NCBI RefSeq assembly: GCF_001269985.1
Contig: NZ_BBZB01000002.1
Span: 372,001 to 436,000 of the forward strand
DNA length: 64,000 nt
Reading direction: 5' to 3'
DNA from: Pseudoalteromonas sp. '520P1 No. 423'
Lineage (GTDB): Bacteria; Pseudomonadota; Gammaproteobacteria; Enterobacterales; Alteromonadaceae
The position numbers and the translations under genes were made by a program. The notes beneath the pieces are model-generated. The model did no database searches. It was not told the origin of the DNA and saw nothing but the letters and a program-made list of their open reading frames with translations. Shown piece after piece: positions 1 through 10,070 of this stretch; position 1 is the stretch's first letter, and each line of letters starts with the position of its first letter.

Positions 1-423
1 GTAACTGAGAAAATATCAAGTACAGCTAGTATTGTTGCGAAAAACCCGATTAAGGCTACCGCCGCAGGACTAGCCGTTATTGGAGGAGCAAAACTATGTA
101 TGACAGGGGCTTTTTGTCCTGGAGGAGTGGCTCTCACTGCATGGGGAGTGGATCAAACTCATGCATTAGCTAATGGGAACAATATAACTACAACGGAAGC
201 TTTTGTAGGTGACTTTTTATCAACTCCTGACGCTAGAGCGGCTTTTCCCTTTGTTGAGAACCCTGGCAATGCAGCGAGAATACTAGTTAATTCGGCTTCA
301 TTTGCAGTTGGCGGTGCTGGAATTCCAACTGTTAACTTGGTGAGAGGAACAGGCACAGGTCTTGACATAGCTGATACATTAGTTACTGCTGATACACTAA
401 ATAATTTGGGAGGTGGTAATTGA
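1..423 (+). CDS. C-terminal end of a large protein, possible polymorphic-toxin tail (partial)
   Basis: The reading frame is open from the first base of the window, so this is the 3' end of a longer gene whose start lies outside. The visible 140 residues are rich in Gly, Ala and Thr, with a hydrophobic stretch (about residues 21-50) and no motif I can assign. The stop codon overlaps the TTG start of the next small membrane-protein gene. A long secreted protein ending just before a short membrane protein is the usual layout of a polymorphic toxin and its immunity gene. That reading is inference only; no catalytic motif is visible. Other kinds of surface protein are equally possible. Confidence 0.5.
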   Translation, partial: VTEKISSTASIVAKNPIKATAAGLAVIGGAKLCMTGAFCPGGVALTAWGVDQTHALANGNNITTTEAFVGDFLSTPDARAAFPFVENPGNAARILVNSASFAVGGAGIPTVNLVRGTGTGLDIADTLVTADTLNNLGGGN

Positions 424-890
424 AAATTAAAATAATATTTGCTTTAGTAGGTCTTGTTACTTTTTTATGCTTAGGGATAAATCAGCACATTAACTCCGAC
501 CCTAACAAATATATAAGGGATATAAAAGAACGAACAGTCTTTGCTTCATATACAATAGATGCCCTAGCTTGTGAGCGCAATGTAAAAACAAGTGATACTT
601 TAACTATTACTGTTAAAGAAAATGGTGCTAAATTAACAGGAAGAGTTGGTGTTACTGTAAGTTGTGATCTTATTAAAAAAATGGTTGGGAAAGGTAGTGT
701 CGTAAGTTCACATATAGATTCAATATCTAATGAATTAATGTCTCTACAAGTAAACGATAAATGGATTTTAAAATATGATAAATACTTACAAAATAGAAAA
801 AATAATTACAGTAACTATAGTATTGTATATTTTGTCATAGCTTTTTCTTTTCTGATGTTTTTCCTAACTCAATATCAAAAGAAAGAATAA
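420..890 (+). CDS. Small two-helix membrane protein, possible immunity protein
   Basis: 156 residues with a hydrophobic helix at each end (about residues 5-21 and 132-149) and a polar, mostly extracytoplasmic-looking middle containing two Cys. The start is taken as TTG at 420 because a strong ribosome-binding site (GGGAGGTGG, 408-416) sits just before it and no ATG follows nearby. The start overlaps the previous stop, so the two genes are translationally coupled. I do not recognise the family. Its position directly behind a large C-terminal tail suggests an immunity or partner protein; this is inferred from context. Confidence 0.55.
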   Translation: MKIKIIFALVGLVTFLCLGINQHINSDPNKYIRDIKERTVFASYTIDALACERNVKTSDTLTITVKENGAKLTGRVGVTVSCDLIKKMVGKGSVVSSHIDSISNELMSLQVNDKWILKYDKYLQNRKNNYSNYSIVYFVIAFSFLMFFLTQYQKKE

Positions 891-951
891 CAATATCCAA
901 TTAACAATGCAGGCGTTTATAACTTTTGATTGGTATTTATCATAGAACTAT

Positions 952-981
952 AAAAAAGGTCATCTTTCGATGACCTTTTTT
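952..981. terminator. Bidirectional rho-independent terminator
   Basis: Perfect 13-bp stem (AAAAAAGGTCATC paired with GATGACCTTTTTT) around a TTTC loop, with T-runs on both strands. It ends the two-gene unit at 1-890. The remaining bases to the IS66 end (982-1142) hold no convincing gene; on the minus strand there is a short Cys-X2-Cys-bearing reading frame with stops, probably a gene remnant. Confidence 0.85.
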
Positions 982-1164
982 CTTAATGAGTGAATGACAA
1001 CTTATCCTCTTGCTCCAAACCATCAAATTTACTGCTCCCACAATAATCACACTTTGTGGCTCAACCTATCGGAATGGTGGTTCAGGTGGATAGGAGTATA
1101 TATCTAACAATTCCAGCTTGGTACTATAACTGCCCTTAAAGGGTAAGCGTCTGGGGAAATACAT

Positions 1165-2694
1165 CTAGCCTAGTTTAATGTTCCAAGGTAGCAGGTGCTC
1201 AATACTCTCAGGCTTTTTGGCAAGTTCATCTAAACAAGTATTCAAATAGCTATCAACTAACAAGTTATTGGCTTTGGCCGTTTCAACAATGCTATAAAGC
1301 ATGGCGCTTGCGTTTGCTCCCTTTGCAGTGTTGGAGAATAGCCAATTTTTTCTACCTATCACAAACGGCTTAACTGCACGTTCGGCCCGATTATTATCAA
1401 TATTAATGCGCCCATCTTCTAAGTAAGTGACAAGTTTATGCTCTTGATTAAGCCAATAAGTAAGTGCTTCACCTAGTTTTGATTTCGGTGGGATTTTGTC
1501 TTTATTATTAATTACCCAGACATGAAGTTTATCGATAATCGTTTTTGATTTTTTTTGTCGTACTTGATGCTTTTCACCAGCACTTTTGTCTTTTAGCGAA
1601 GCTTCAATGCCGTAGAGTTTTCCGATAAGGTTTAAAGCAACATCTGCTTTTCCTGTTTTATTTTTCCCTTGCGCCGTTTTTGCATCAACAAATTTTCGAC
1701 GTGCATGTGCCATACAACCTGCTATTTTTGCTTCTGTTTTACCGTAAGCGCTATAACCGTCAACTTGTAGGTAACCTTGATAGCCATCAAGATAATTAAC
1801 CACACAAGATGCGGCACGGCTATTATGATAATCAAACAAAACGATATTCGGTATCATGTTACTCGTTGGACTATCCGTACCACAACAATACACCCACATG
1901 TAACTGATGCTTTTATCTTCTTTTATGACTTTTAAGGGGGTTTCATCTGCATGGATGACAGCTTGGCTAAGTAAGGTCTTTTTTAATTTTTCATACAACG
2001 GAGCAAATAATTCCCCGCAACGCATGATCCAATCAGACATGGTTTTACGACTCAGCTCAATACCGTAATCATTGAACATTTTTTCTTGTCGATATAATGG
2101 CAAGCCATATTGATATTTAGCGCTAATAATTTGGCTCAGCAAACTCGCTGTTGCAATACCCTTTGGAATGGGGCTTGTTGGCATAGGTGCTAACTTAATG
2201 TGATTTTTGGTGCCTATTTTTTCACACTGCTTGCACGCATATTTTGGGCGAACAGTTTCTATCACTTTAATATGTGCTGGTACGAACTCTAACTTTTCAC
2301 TACGCGTTTCACCGATTTGATGTAGCTTACTGTGGCAGCAATCACAGGTTTTTTCTTCACTAGATAAATCCAGAGTGACGACTTTACGAGGTAAGTTTTT
2401 TGGTAGTGGATTACGTTTTGGTTTGCTCTTAACTACGTTACTTTTATTTATTTCTGACTCGGCTAATAAAGCTTTATCCGCTTCATCAATAACCTCTTCA
2501 GCTTCATTGAAGGTTTCACCTGAGCCAGGTAATTGCTCAGAGCTTTTACCGTATTGTTTTCGTTTGGCTACTTCAAAGCGTTCAAGCAAGCTATGAATGA
2601 TTTCATCTTTTTTGGTAACGATCTGCTGCAACTCAAGCAACATACGCTTGAGTTGTTCTGGGTCGTCTGGCAGTGAATTAGCATCAATTTTCAT
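1165..2694 (-). CDS. tnpC: IS66 transposase TnpC
   Basis: 509 residues, normal for the large DDE transposase of IS66 elements. The order is an N-terminal leucine-zipper-like segment (about 13-45), a zinc-ribbon region with two CxxC pairs (about 117-160), and a catalytic core with the family blocks around HADETP, YLQVDGYSAYG and DNNRAERAVKPFVIGRKNW. It cuts and joins DNA at the element's ends. It is the third gene of the IS66 set, about 95 bp after tnpB. No frameshift or internal stop is seen. Confidence 0.95.
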   Translation of the reverse strand: MKIDANSLPDDPEQLKRMLLELQQIVTKKDEIIHSLLERFEVAKRKQYGKSSEQLPGSGETFNEAEEVIDEADKALLAESEINKSNVVKSKPKRNPLPKNLPRKVVTLDLSSEEKTCDCCHSKLHQIGETRSEKLEFVPAHIKVIETVRPKYACKQCEKIGTKNHIKLAPMPTSPIPKGIATASLLSQIISAKYQYGLPLYRQEKMFNDYGIELSRKTMSDWIMRCGELFAPLYEKLKKTLLSQAVIHADETPLKVIKEDKSISYMWVYCCGTDSPTSNMIPNIVLFDYHNSRAASCVVNYLDGYQGYLQVDGYSAYGKTEAKIAGCMAHARRKFVDAKTAQGKNKTGKADVALNLIGKLYGIEASLKDKSAGEKHQVRQKKSKTIIDKLHVWVINNKDKIPPKSKLGEALTYWLNQEHKLVTYLEDGRINIDNNRAERAVKPFVIGRKNWLFSNTAKGANASAMLYSIVETAKANNLLVDSYLNTCLDELAKKPESIEHLLPWNIKLG

Positions 2695-2790
2695 GCTCGC
2701 AGTTTAGCAAGAATTTTAAGTCTAATCTGTTTTCAAACTCAAATAATATAAAGGCTGTGTACACGATCATTGACTGCTATTTTGATCTAA

Positions 2791-3147
2791 CTAGATCTGT
2801 GATTGATAGTGTAGAGGCTCATGACCAAGTACGTCATATCCTGATAATAACCATTGAAGCTGCTCTGAACTCAATGTGAATTCTTGAGTCGATATTTTGC
2901 TAGGCCATTTGAACTTTTGGTTCTCAAGTCGTTTGTACCACAATGCAAAACCTGTTTTATCCCAATACAAAATTTTGAGTTTATCTTTGGCTTTAGTACA
3001 AAATACAAATAACGCACCAGTATAAGCATCACGAGCAAGTTCATATTCCACAATACCAGTGAGTCCATTGATGGATTTTCTAAAATCAACAAAATCACGA
3101 TGTAAAAACACCTTCGGCACATCAACAAACATTTTCATTGGGCACAC
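2791..3147 (-). CDS. tnpB: IS66 accessory protein TnpB (Orf2)
   Basis: 118 residues, matching the length and conserved text of IS66 Orf2: DFRKSINGLTGIVE near the start, then LFVFCTKAKDKLKILYWDKTGF and WYKRLE. The protein is required for IS66 transposition but its biochemical role is not known. Its start overlaps the end of tnpA by 13 bp, which suggests coupled translation. Confidence 0.93.
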   Translation of the reverse strand: MCPMKMFVDVPKVFLHRDFVDFRKSINGLTGIVEYELARDAYTGALFVFCTKAKDKLKILYWDKTGFALWYKRLENQKFKWPSKISTQEFTLSSEQLQWLLSGYDVLGHEPLHYQSQI

Positions 3148-3437
3148 TCTCGTAATAGTTGAGCAAGGTATGAAGCTGGGATTGAACTTGGAAAGGTAAG
3201 CGTTGCATTTCCAACACTGAGATTAATATTGTCAGGTTGGCGTGTTTCAAACTCAACTTGTTGCGTCACTTTAGCGCGAATAAATCCAGATTGCGTTAAA
3301 TTTAGTTTTTTACGGTGAGCATAAAAGCTAGTAAGTGAGAGTTTATGTTGGCGACAATAATCAATAATGGTTAAACCACTAGATTGTTGGGCTTCAATGA
3401 TAGATTGCCATTGTTCTTGGTTGCGCATAATTCTCAT
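3135..3437 (-). CDS. tnpA: IS66 TnpA (HTH DNA-binding protein)
   Basis: 100 residues. The N-terminal half has the IS66/IS3 TnpA-type helix-turn-helix (WQSIIEAQQSSGLTIIDYCR, then SLTSFYAHRKKL). It probably binds the element's ends. First gene of the tnpABC set, about 80 bp inside the right terminal repeat. The annotated start is close to a second Met at residue 4; either could be used. Confidence 0.88.
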   Translation of the reverse strand: MRIMRNQEQWQSIIEAQQSSGLTIIDYCRQHKLSLTSFYAHRKKLNLTQSGFIRAKVTQQVEFETRQPDNINLSVGNATLTFPSSIPASYLAQLLRECAQ

Positions 3438-3516
3438 AAGTTACTCCAAAGGTTATTTGGTTATAACTTAACGAGACTGGTAAATATTTGTTAGATGCAG
3501 ATCGCCGGACGTTTAC

Positions 3517-3861
3517 GTCTTATTTATCTTTACTTTCGTTTCTGTACTTTTCTAGCATTTTCACTTATTCCCATAAAATATGGGCCGTTTTAGGCAACGC
3601 AAATGTGTTTCAAATGTAAAACGGCGCAATAATATCTATTATGTGTATAGGTGGTTAAAATAAGTCGGGCTTTGTCATAGGTTTTACACGCGATACTGAG
3701 TAAGCACAAAAACTCTATGACTTAATAAATAAAGATAAGATTGAATGATACCTTTATGTGTACAATCTAATGCATTTCGTTCCTTCGCCACTACAAGTCG
3801 CCAAACAGTGGAGTCAGAATTGAGCAACCAAGCCGAAGGCTGCTTAATTCATCAAACCTAC
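3517..3861. other. Intergenic, no gene recognised
   Basis: Spacer between the IS66 right end and the Fic gene. It contains no convincing reading frame or RNA gene. A short GC-richer hairpin (AAGCCGAAGGCTGCTT, near 3831-3846) lies just after the Fic stop and could help end that transcript, but it has no T-run. Confidence 0.4.
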
Positions 3862-4965
3862 TTAATATGACTCAAAGTCGTTGCTGTCATATGCCATCAA
3901 ATCTAATAACTTTTGGTTAATAAATAGAGTCTCTTTTCCTGATTTTTTAATCTCAAGTATTCCTAGTTTAACCAAGCGATGTAAGTTAGTCATGGCCGCT
4001 TGGCGAGATTTATAAATATCTCTATCAACAATATCTCTAGAACGTAAATATGGTTTTTCAAATAGAACCTCTACTAACTCATGTGAATATGTATTTTCTG
4101 CGCTCTCTTTGATGTGCTCAGCGGCAGACTTCTGAAGATTAACGATTGCGTTCACTTTGTCTATAGTCCATTGCGCTGTGATCCTTATAGCATCTAGCAT
4201 AAAACATATCCAGGACTCCCAATCGCCTTCGCTTGTTACTTTAAGCAATAGTTCGTAATATTTTTCTTTGTTTTTAACTATATATCGACTTAAGTACAGT
4301 ATAGGTTGGGAGAGCAAGTCATTCTCAATTAAAAACAGTATGTTAACTATTCTCCCCGTTCTACCGTTTCCGTCCAAAAACGGATGAATGGCCTCAAACT
4401 GATAGTGAGATATAGCCAAGGCAATAAGAGGGTCAACATCATGGTCATGAATGTATTGCTCCCAATTAGAAAGCTTGTCTCTTAAGTTTGTCTCCCCTAC
4501 AGGCGGGGTGTAGATAATTTCTCCAGTCCTTTGGTTTCTCAGGTCTGTTCCCGTAATCTTCCTAACATCTACTTTCCTATCTGTCAGCTCACTACATACT
4601 TCTTTTGCAGTGCTAGTATTAAGCGGTCTTGCTTGTTCGCTTGTAATTGAATTAAAACCAACAAATAAGGCTCGCTTATATCTTAAGGCTTCTTTTGTTG
4701 CTGGATCTGCGTTAGAAGAGTCTGAATCATGTTGAAACAAAGCGTCTGTTGTTGTAACAATATTTTCTATTTCAGAGCTAGACTTTGATTCCAGTATTGG
4801 TATCAAATTTATTAGAAGATTTTGATTGGATAAAAGTCTTGCGACTTGATTTAAGGCTGAAAGCTCCCTAGCTGCTGGCGTCAATTTTTTAAGAATATTT
4901 ATCGTTTCAACACCATTCACTGGCAAAGGCGGCAGATCGAACGGTATTTCAGGTTTCCAAGTCAT
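3862..4965 (-). CDS. Fic-domain protein adenylyltransferase, class II self-inhibited
   Basis: 367 residues. Fic enzymes usually transfer AMP from ATP to a hydroxyl side chain of a target protein. The full Fic loop HPFLDGNGRTGR is at 194-205, with the catalytic His194 present. An N-terminal inhibitory helix with the S-x-x-x-E-N motif (S63 to N68, text SSEIEN) places it in the class II group, where a Glu (E67) blocks ATP binding. The C-terminal 80 residues look like a winged helix (SRDIVDRDIYKSRQAAMTNLHRL), as in the stand-alone SoFic-type proteins. There is no separate antitoxin gene beside it. It sits alone between IS66 and a tandem repeat, in accessory DNA. Target unknown. Confidence 0.92.
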   Translation of the reverse strand: MTWKPEIPFDLPPLPVNGVETINILKKLTPAARELSALNQVARLLSNQNLLINLIPILESKSSSEIENIVTTTDALFQHDSDSSNADPATKEALRYKRALFVGFNSITSEQARPLNTSTAKEVCSELTDRKVDVRKITGTDLRNQRTGEIIYTPPVGETNLRDKLSNWEQYIHDHDVDPLIALAISHYQFEAIHPFLDGNGRTGRIVNILFLIENDLLSQPILYLSRYIVKNKEKYYELLLKVTSEGDWESWICFMLDAIRITAQWTIDKVNAIVNLQKSAAEHIKESAENTYSHELVEVLFEKPYLRSRDIVDRDIYKSRQAAMTNLHRLVKLGILEIKKSGKETLFINQKLLDLMAYDSNDFESY

Positions 4966-4998
4966 GTTACATTCATTTAGTCATTTAATTTTATAACG

Positions 4999-5273
4999 AT
5001 AATAGGTCGTTTTAGGCACCATAACAAGACCACATGTTAAAAAGTAAGGGGGAATTTAACATGACGTCAGCAATAGGTTACTTCAGACACCATAACAAGA
5101 CCACATGTTAAAAAATAAGATTAAATTTAACATGACGTCAGCAATAGGTTAATTCAGACACCATAATAAGACCACATGTTAAAAAATAAGGGGGAATTTA
5201 ACATGATATCAGCAATAGGTTACTTTAGGCACCATAATAAGACCTCACGTTAAAAAATAAGATTAAATTTAAC
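4999..5273. repeat. 71-bp tandem repeat, about 3.9 copies, with internal palindromes
   Basis: The motif ATAAcAAGACCACATGTTAA recurs at 5021, 5092, 5163 and 5234, exactly 71 bp apart. Each full unit contains a palindrome, CATGTTAAA paired with TTTAACATG. The loop alternates between two versions (GGGGGAA and GATTAAA types) in copies 1/3 and 2/4, which suggests the array grew by duplicating a two-unit block. It lies upstream of the Fic gene, on the promoter side. Repeat and spacer structure do not fit CRISPR. Confidence 0.9.
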
Positions 5274-5447
5274 TCAAAAATAAATTAAAACCTAGTCCCT
5301 TACCTAATAAAATATCACCATTTATTCAAATGAATTCATTAAAGAAAACACCCGCACGATCAACTACCTAGCTGATGTAGTGGTACAGTAGTTTTGGCCA
5401 CCTAATAAGAAATGTTATGATTATTTCATAACCAATTTAGGTGACAT

Positions 5448-6626
<1,179 letters not shown>

Positions 6627-6630
<4 letters not shown>

Positions 6631-7841
6631 CCACTACAGTACCTGTCGGTAACTTAAGTTGGACATTATTTGTGAACACGCAAAACTTTAAGGGCCCTGT
6701 GGCTTTTTCGATACCTGATTTATGGGCTGAATTATCAAAAGAGTACAGCGCAATCGAAGGGCTCGGATTAGACAATCAGCCGTTAATGTTAGGTGATTCT
6801 GGTACTATGGAGTTTGGCTGGACTCGGGCATTAAAACAACAAGACAATAAAGGAGATACATATTATAAGGTACCACAAATTCAATATCCGATGAATAGCG
6901 ATGGGCAGTCCACTATCATGCAAGATTTGACGATATACAGCAAAGATGCCTTATTTCATAAATTTAGCCATTGGCAGCAAAGTGATCAGGTTTCTCCAAC
7001 ACAATTTGATGCTAACGGCATGCGCAAACCGATGTTATCACATACCTTCAATAGTCTGCACATCGATGATATGTACACGAGTGCATTTTACGATATCGCA
7101 ACCCCTACAATATTTGATGATAACTCTTTTGGTTTACAGTGGCATGCACCACCAGAAAATGGCATGGGGTTATACCCAAAATACTTCAAACAACAAGGCA
7201 ATGCATTACTGGCAATCAAAGAAAACCAAGTACCGAGCGAGACTAATTTAATTAATGAAGAACTACCGGCACCAAGTAGAAACCCAGAGGCTTATGAAGT
7301 TGATAGTGCTGGTCAAGAGCTATTTACTGACTATGCAAGTGGCCCTTATACGGCGACACTTAATGATTGCTCGAAGGTGACCTATTATTGGTATAAATTT
7401 ACTGACCAACCTAGCATAAAAAAATATAATTTAACTGCGGATGAAAAATATAAATTACAAACTATGGTTGAAAAAATGCATACTCACTGGAAAAGTACAG
7501 ATGAGTACCTAGCCCCTCCCTCTAAAGGTAATCTGGTTAGTTTTGACGATAACTTGATTGTAACACCACCAGAAGGACTTGAAGTAGGGTATGTGCCTAT
7601 AGTAGTTAAACAAGAGCTTGCATGTGATTTACCAGAACAAATAGACTTGCCTTGGCCTGTTGAAGATAAAGTAGATACTAGCCCAATCAAAAAACCTATA
7701 TTGACTGAGCCATTGCCGCAAAAAAGTAATGGTGGCGTTATGTCGATTTGGTTTTTAGCGATGCTCATGGTGATCAGAAATCTGATGTTAGAAAAAATCG
7801 GTTCAACAAAAGTTAGTGGCACTAAGAAAAAATCATTCTAA
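6627..7841 (+). pseudogene. 3' part of a secreted or surface protein cut by IS3
   Basis: About 400 residues with no family I recognise. The reading frame runs straight out of the IS3 right end; the first codons (from TTG 6627) belong to the IS, so the native start and any signal peptide are missing. The body is rich in aromatic residues and short polar segments like an exported enzyme or binding protein. The C-terminus has a small Gly-Gly pair, a hydrophobic helix (about 372-388) and then basic residues. This resembles a GlyGly-CTERM-type sorting tail, but the match is loose. Whether the stump is expressed is unknown. Confidence 0.55.
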
Positions 7842-7874
7842 CGTAATACCAGGTCATTGAATTTTAATCACTTG

Positions 7875-7910
7875 TCAGGCTTTGATACTTATCGTAATAT
7901 CTGAGCCTGA
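7875..7910 (+). terminator. Weak hairpin between truncated gene and cassette 1
   Basis: A 7-bp inverted repeat (TCAGGCT and AGCCTGA) with a 22-base loop, followed by an A-rich stretch rather than a T-run. It may slow transcription from the truncated gene into cassette 1. No sigma-54-type promoter is visible between here and the gene at 7961. Confidence 0.35.
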
Positions 7911-7960
7911 TAAAATTAAAAAAAACGATTCAAGCAAAGCTTATTTTTTAGGATAGATTT

Positions 7961-9319
7961 TTGAAAAAAAACACGTACTTTTGGTTGGTGTTATGGTCTG
8001 CATATTTGACATTTGATTGCTTAGCACAAAATAACGTAGCAAGTGTGACAGAAAAAGAGTACTTAGAGTCGTTTGATCAAACAACGCTGGTTATTGATGA
8101 TATTATTTGTACTGGTAACGAGCATACTGATTGTCGTTTTATTAAAAATAAATACTATCAGAATGTTGGCAACCAGCTTGACAGAGCCGAAATAATTGAT
8201 GCAAAGTTGCGCTTGAGTACGTTAATTCAATTTAGAGATATTAATGTCTATTTAAAAAAAGGGAAACAACGCGGTCATGTGGTCGTAGTTTTTGATATTG
8301 AAGAAGCGAGTAATCTTCAATACGACCTCTCTTATGACGTAAAACGAATAAAATCAAAAGAAGATTTTTATGCTTGTTTTGGCGACGCCGTGCCAGACAA
8401 TAAAGCAGCACTCATTAATTTATGTGATAGAGATAAGTATCGTATATCTGAAACGCAACAATATATATCGGCAAAGGCAACAAATTTTAACTTCCTTGGT
8501 TCAGGAAAAGAGCTTTCTCTTGGTGTTTCTGGTTACAAATATGATAAAGATGCAGATCATTTCAAACAGTCATTAATCGAACCTGCAGATACTGATAGTT
8601 GGTCTACCCGTTATATTACTTTGCACAATACACTATCTCTGGATTACTATGATCCGCATTTACTTAATTCACCGTACTATTATTTTACTGCGTATATTCA
8701 ATTAACCAAGAACCGATCTAAATATACCGAAAAAGACGATAATACCAGCCAAACCTCTCGCGAAAGTTATCCATCGAATAAGCAAAGTTGGTTTTCTTTT
8801 GGTAGAAGGTTTGCACGTTACTCTTATTTTTCAATGGGCATTGAGGGTGACTTGGATGAAAAAATCGATGAAAATTATTTCTTCAGTTATGGGTTTAACA
8901 GTGAAAATGATACTTTATTTCCGATATATGGTGATAAATTATCGACTCGCTATAGAACACTTAAAGACGGCCATCGCTACCAGTTATCTTATTTATCGCA
9001 TGTAAATATCGATGACGATAGTGCTATCTCTTTTGGTCTTAATGCGGATTATTATAAACAATCTAATAGTCACTTTTATTCAAAAATTAAAGAAGCTGGA
9101 TTCATAGCTAAATATACGCGTCATAAAATGATAAACGCAAAATCCGGTGCGTACTCAGGTTGGTCGTTAGGAACAAGCTTCAAGAAAAAACAAGATTGGT
9201 ATGACAATAATTCGCGTGAAGACTTTCATATTATCGAGTTTGATGCAGGTTATACCTACCAAACCGAGGGCATGATATACCGATTTTTTCTCAAAGTTGG
9301 TCTAAATGAAAGTCAATAA
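7961..9319 (+). CDS. Single-POTRA outer-membrane barrel protein (BamA/TamA-like), cassette copy 1
   Basis: 452 residues. A signal peptide (about 1-22) is followed by one POTRA-type domain (about 43-110): a VIDDIICTGN strand, two helices, the F-x-x-I strand and VVVVFDIEEAS at the end. The rest is alternating short strands with aromatic girdle residues, including YDPHLLNSPYYYF and LFPIYGDKL, the counterpart of the FPxxG turn of Omp85 barrels. It should sit in the outer membrane. It is shorter than BamA, and I cannot find the loop-6 RGF/RGY motif. First gene of a four-gene unit; its last 14 bp overlap the next gene. A second copy is at 17267. Confidence 0.75.
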   Translation: MKKNTYFWLVLWSAYLTFDCLAQNNVASVTEKEYLESFDQTTLVIDDIICTGNEHTDCRFIKNKYYQNVGNQLDRAEIIDAKLRLSTLIQFRDINVYLKKGKQRGHVVVVFDIEEASNLQYDLSYDVKRIKSKEDFYACFGDAVPDNKAALINLCDRDKYRISETQQYISAKATNFNFLGSGKELSLGVSGYKYDKDADHFKQSLIEPADTDSWSTRYITLHNTLSLDYYDPHLLNSPYYYFTAYIQLTKNRSKYTEKDDNTSQTSRESYPSNKQSWFSFGRRFARYSYFSMGIEGDLDEKIDENYFFSYGFNSENDTLFPIYGDKLSTRYRTLKDGHRYQLSYLSHVNIDDDSAISFGLNADYYKQSNSHFYSKIKEAGFIAKYTRHKMINAKSGAYSGWSLGTSFKKKQDWYDNNSREDFHIIEFDAGYTYQTEGMIYRFFLKVGLNESQ

Positions 9320-10070
9320 GCATTCTATTGCTCAGTACAAGTTACTTTGCCTAATAACAGTTTACTTGATTGGCACCAGCCTAGCTGCTGACGCAATCGA
9401 ACTATCTGTTCTCAAAGAAACACACCAATTATCTCTAAAGATCACTGATATTAACTACCCTAATGAACTGTTAAATAAGGAGCTAAATAGTGGCTTAAAA
9501 AGCCAATTTCATTCCATTATTAGCTTTGAAAAAGAGGATGAAGTTTTGACCCGATGCGCTCATTCATTAAACGTCACTTATGACTTATGGGATGAATATT
9601 ATCGTATTGAAAAAGTTGACAATCATGGCTTAGCCGCCATATTGAGGATTACTAATATTCAAGAAGTATATCGTATCTTGAAAAATCTAGAAATAAAGTG
9701 TCCCCTAAGTGCAATACAAGCAACAAATAACCTTCGCATCAAAGCGCAAGTATTTGTTAACCCGGTTGAACAAAAGCGTATTGAAAAAATCAAATCGTGG
9801 ATAAACACTAGCCAAGAACATAAAGATGGCAGTGAAGGCGCTATGAGTCATGTAAATGAAGGTAGCCATTATAACCGGATTATTAGCATTGACGGAAAGG
9901 CAGTGAAATCTATCATGCACGGAAAAAATACAACCACAAGACCAAGATTTGAAAAGCTATTCGATAAAATTTTATCTCAATACACAGGGCCTAGCGACAT
10001 AATCTCTTTATGGAAAAGCAAAGTTATAACAAAAAAAATCAAGCTTCAGCAGGTAAATAATGAAAAGTAA
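9306..10070 (+). CDS. Exported protein of unknown function, cassette copy 1
   Basis: 254 residues with a signal peptide (about 10-28). I do not recognise a named domain; the plan recalls DUF4390-like exported proteins encoded next to NtrY-type kinases, but I cannot confirm that. Blocks shared with the copy at 18625 are TYDLWDE, VNPV-x2-(E/K)RI-x-KI-x2-W-I and RPRF-x-KLFD-x-IL-x-QY. The strict conservation of these blocks suggests a ligand-binding or protein-contact role in the periplasm. It lies between an outer-membrane barrel gene and a membrane kinase gene, overlapping both, so it may pass a signal from one to the other. Confidence 0.7.
   Translation: MKVNKHSIAQYKLLCLITVYLIGTSLAADAIELSVLKETHQLSLKITDINYPNELLNKELNSGLKSQFHSIISFEKEDEVLTRCAHSLNVTYDLWDEYYRIEKVDNHGLAAILRITNIQEVYRILKNLEIKCPLSAIQATNNLRIKAQVFVNPVEQKRIEKIKSWINTSQEHKDGSEGAMSHVNEGSHYNRIISIDGKAVKSIMHGKNTTTRPRFEKLFDKILSQYTGPSDIISLWKSKVITKKIKLQQVNNEK

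Larger units (their letters stand above)
1143..3516. mobile_element. IS66-family insertion sequence, about 2.37 kb
   Basis: Three genes in IS66 order (tnpA, tnpB, tnpC, all on the minus strand) lie between imperfect terminal inverted repeats. The left end begins GTAAGCGTCTGG at 1143. The right end, read on the minus strand, begins GTAAACGTCCGG and finishes at 3516. All three reading frames are intact, so the element may still be active. The 8-bp flanks (1135-1142 and 3517-3524) do not match, so no target duplication survives. Confidence 0.85.

Noticed and set aside
985..1142. Small Cys-X2-Cys protein on the minus strand
   Set aside because: The frame is interrupted by stops and has no start; at most a gene remnant.
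1135..3524. Target-site duplication for IS66
   Set aside because: The 8-bp flanks differ completely.
4999..5273. Possible CRISPR array
   Set aside because: Period is 71 bp with almost the whole unit repeated; there are no unique spacers and no cas genes nearby.
7842..7960. Sigma-54 promoter before cassette 1
   Set aside because: TGGCAC occurs near 7816, but no TTGC lies at the required spacing.
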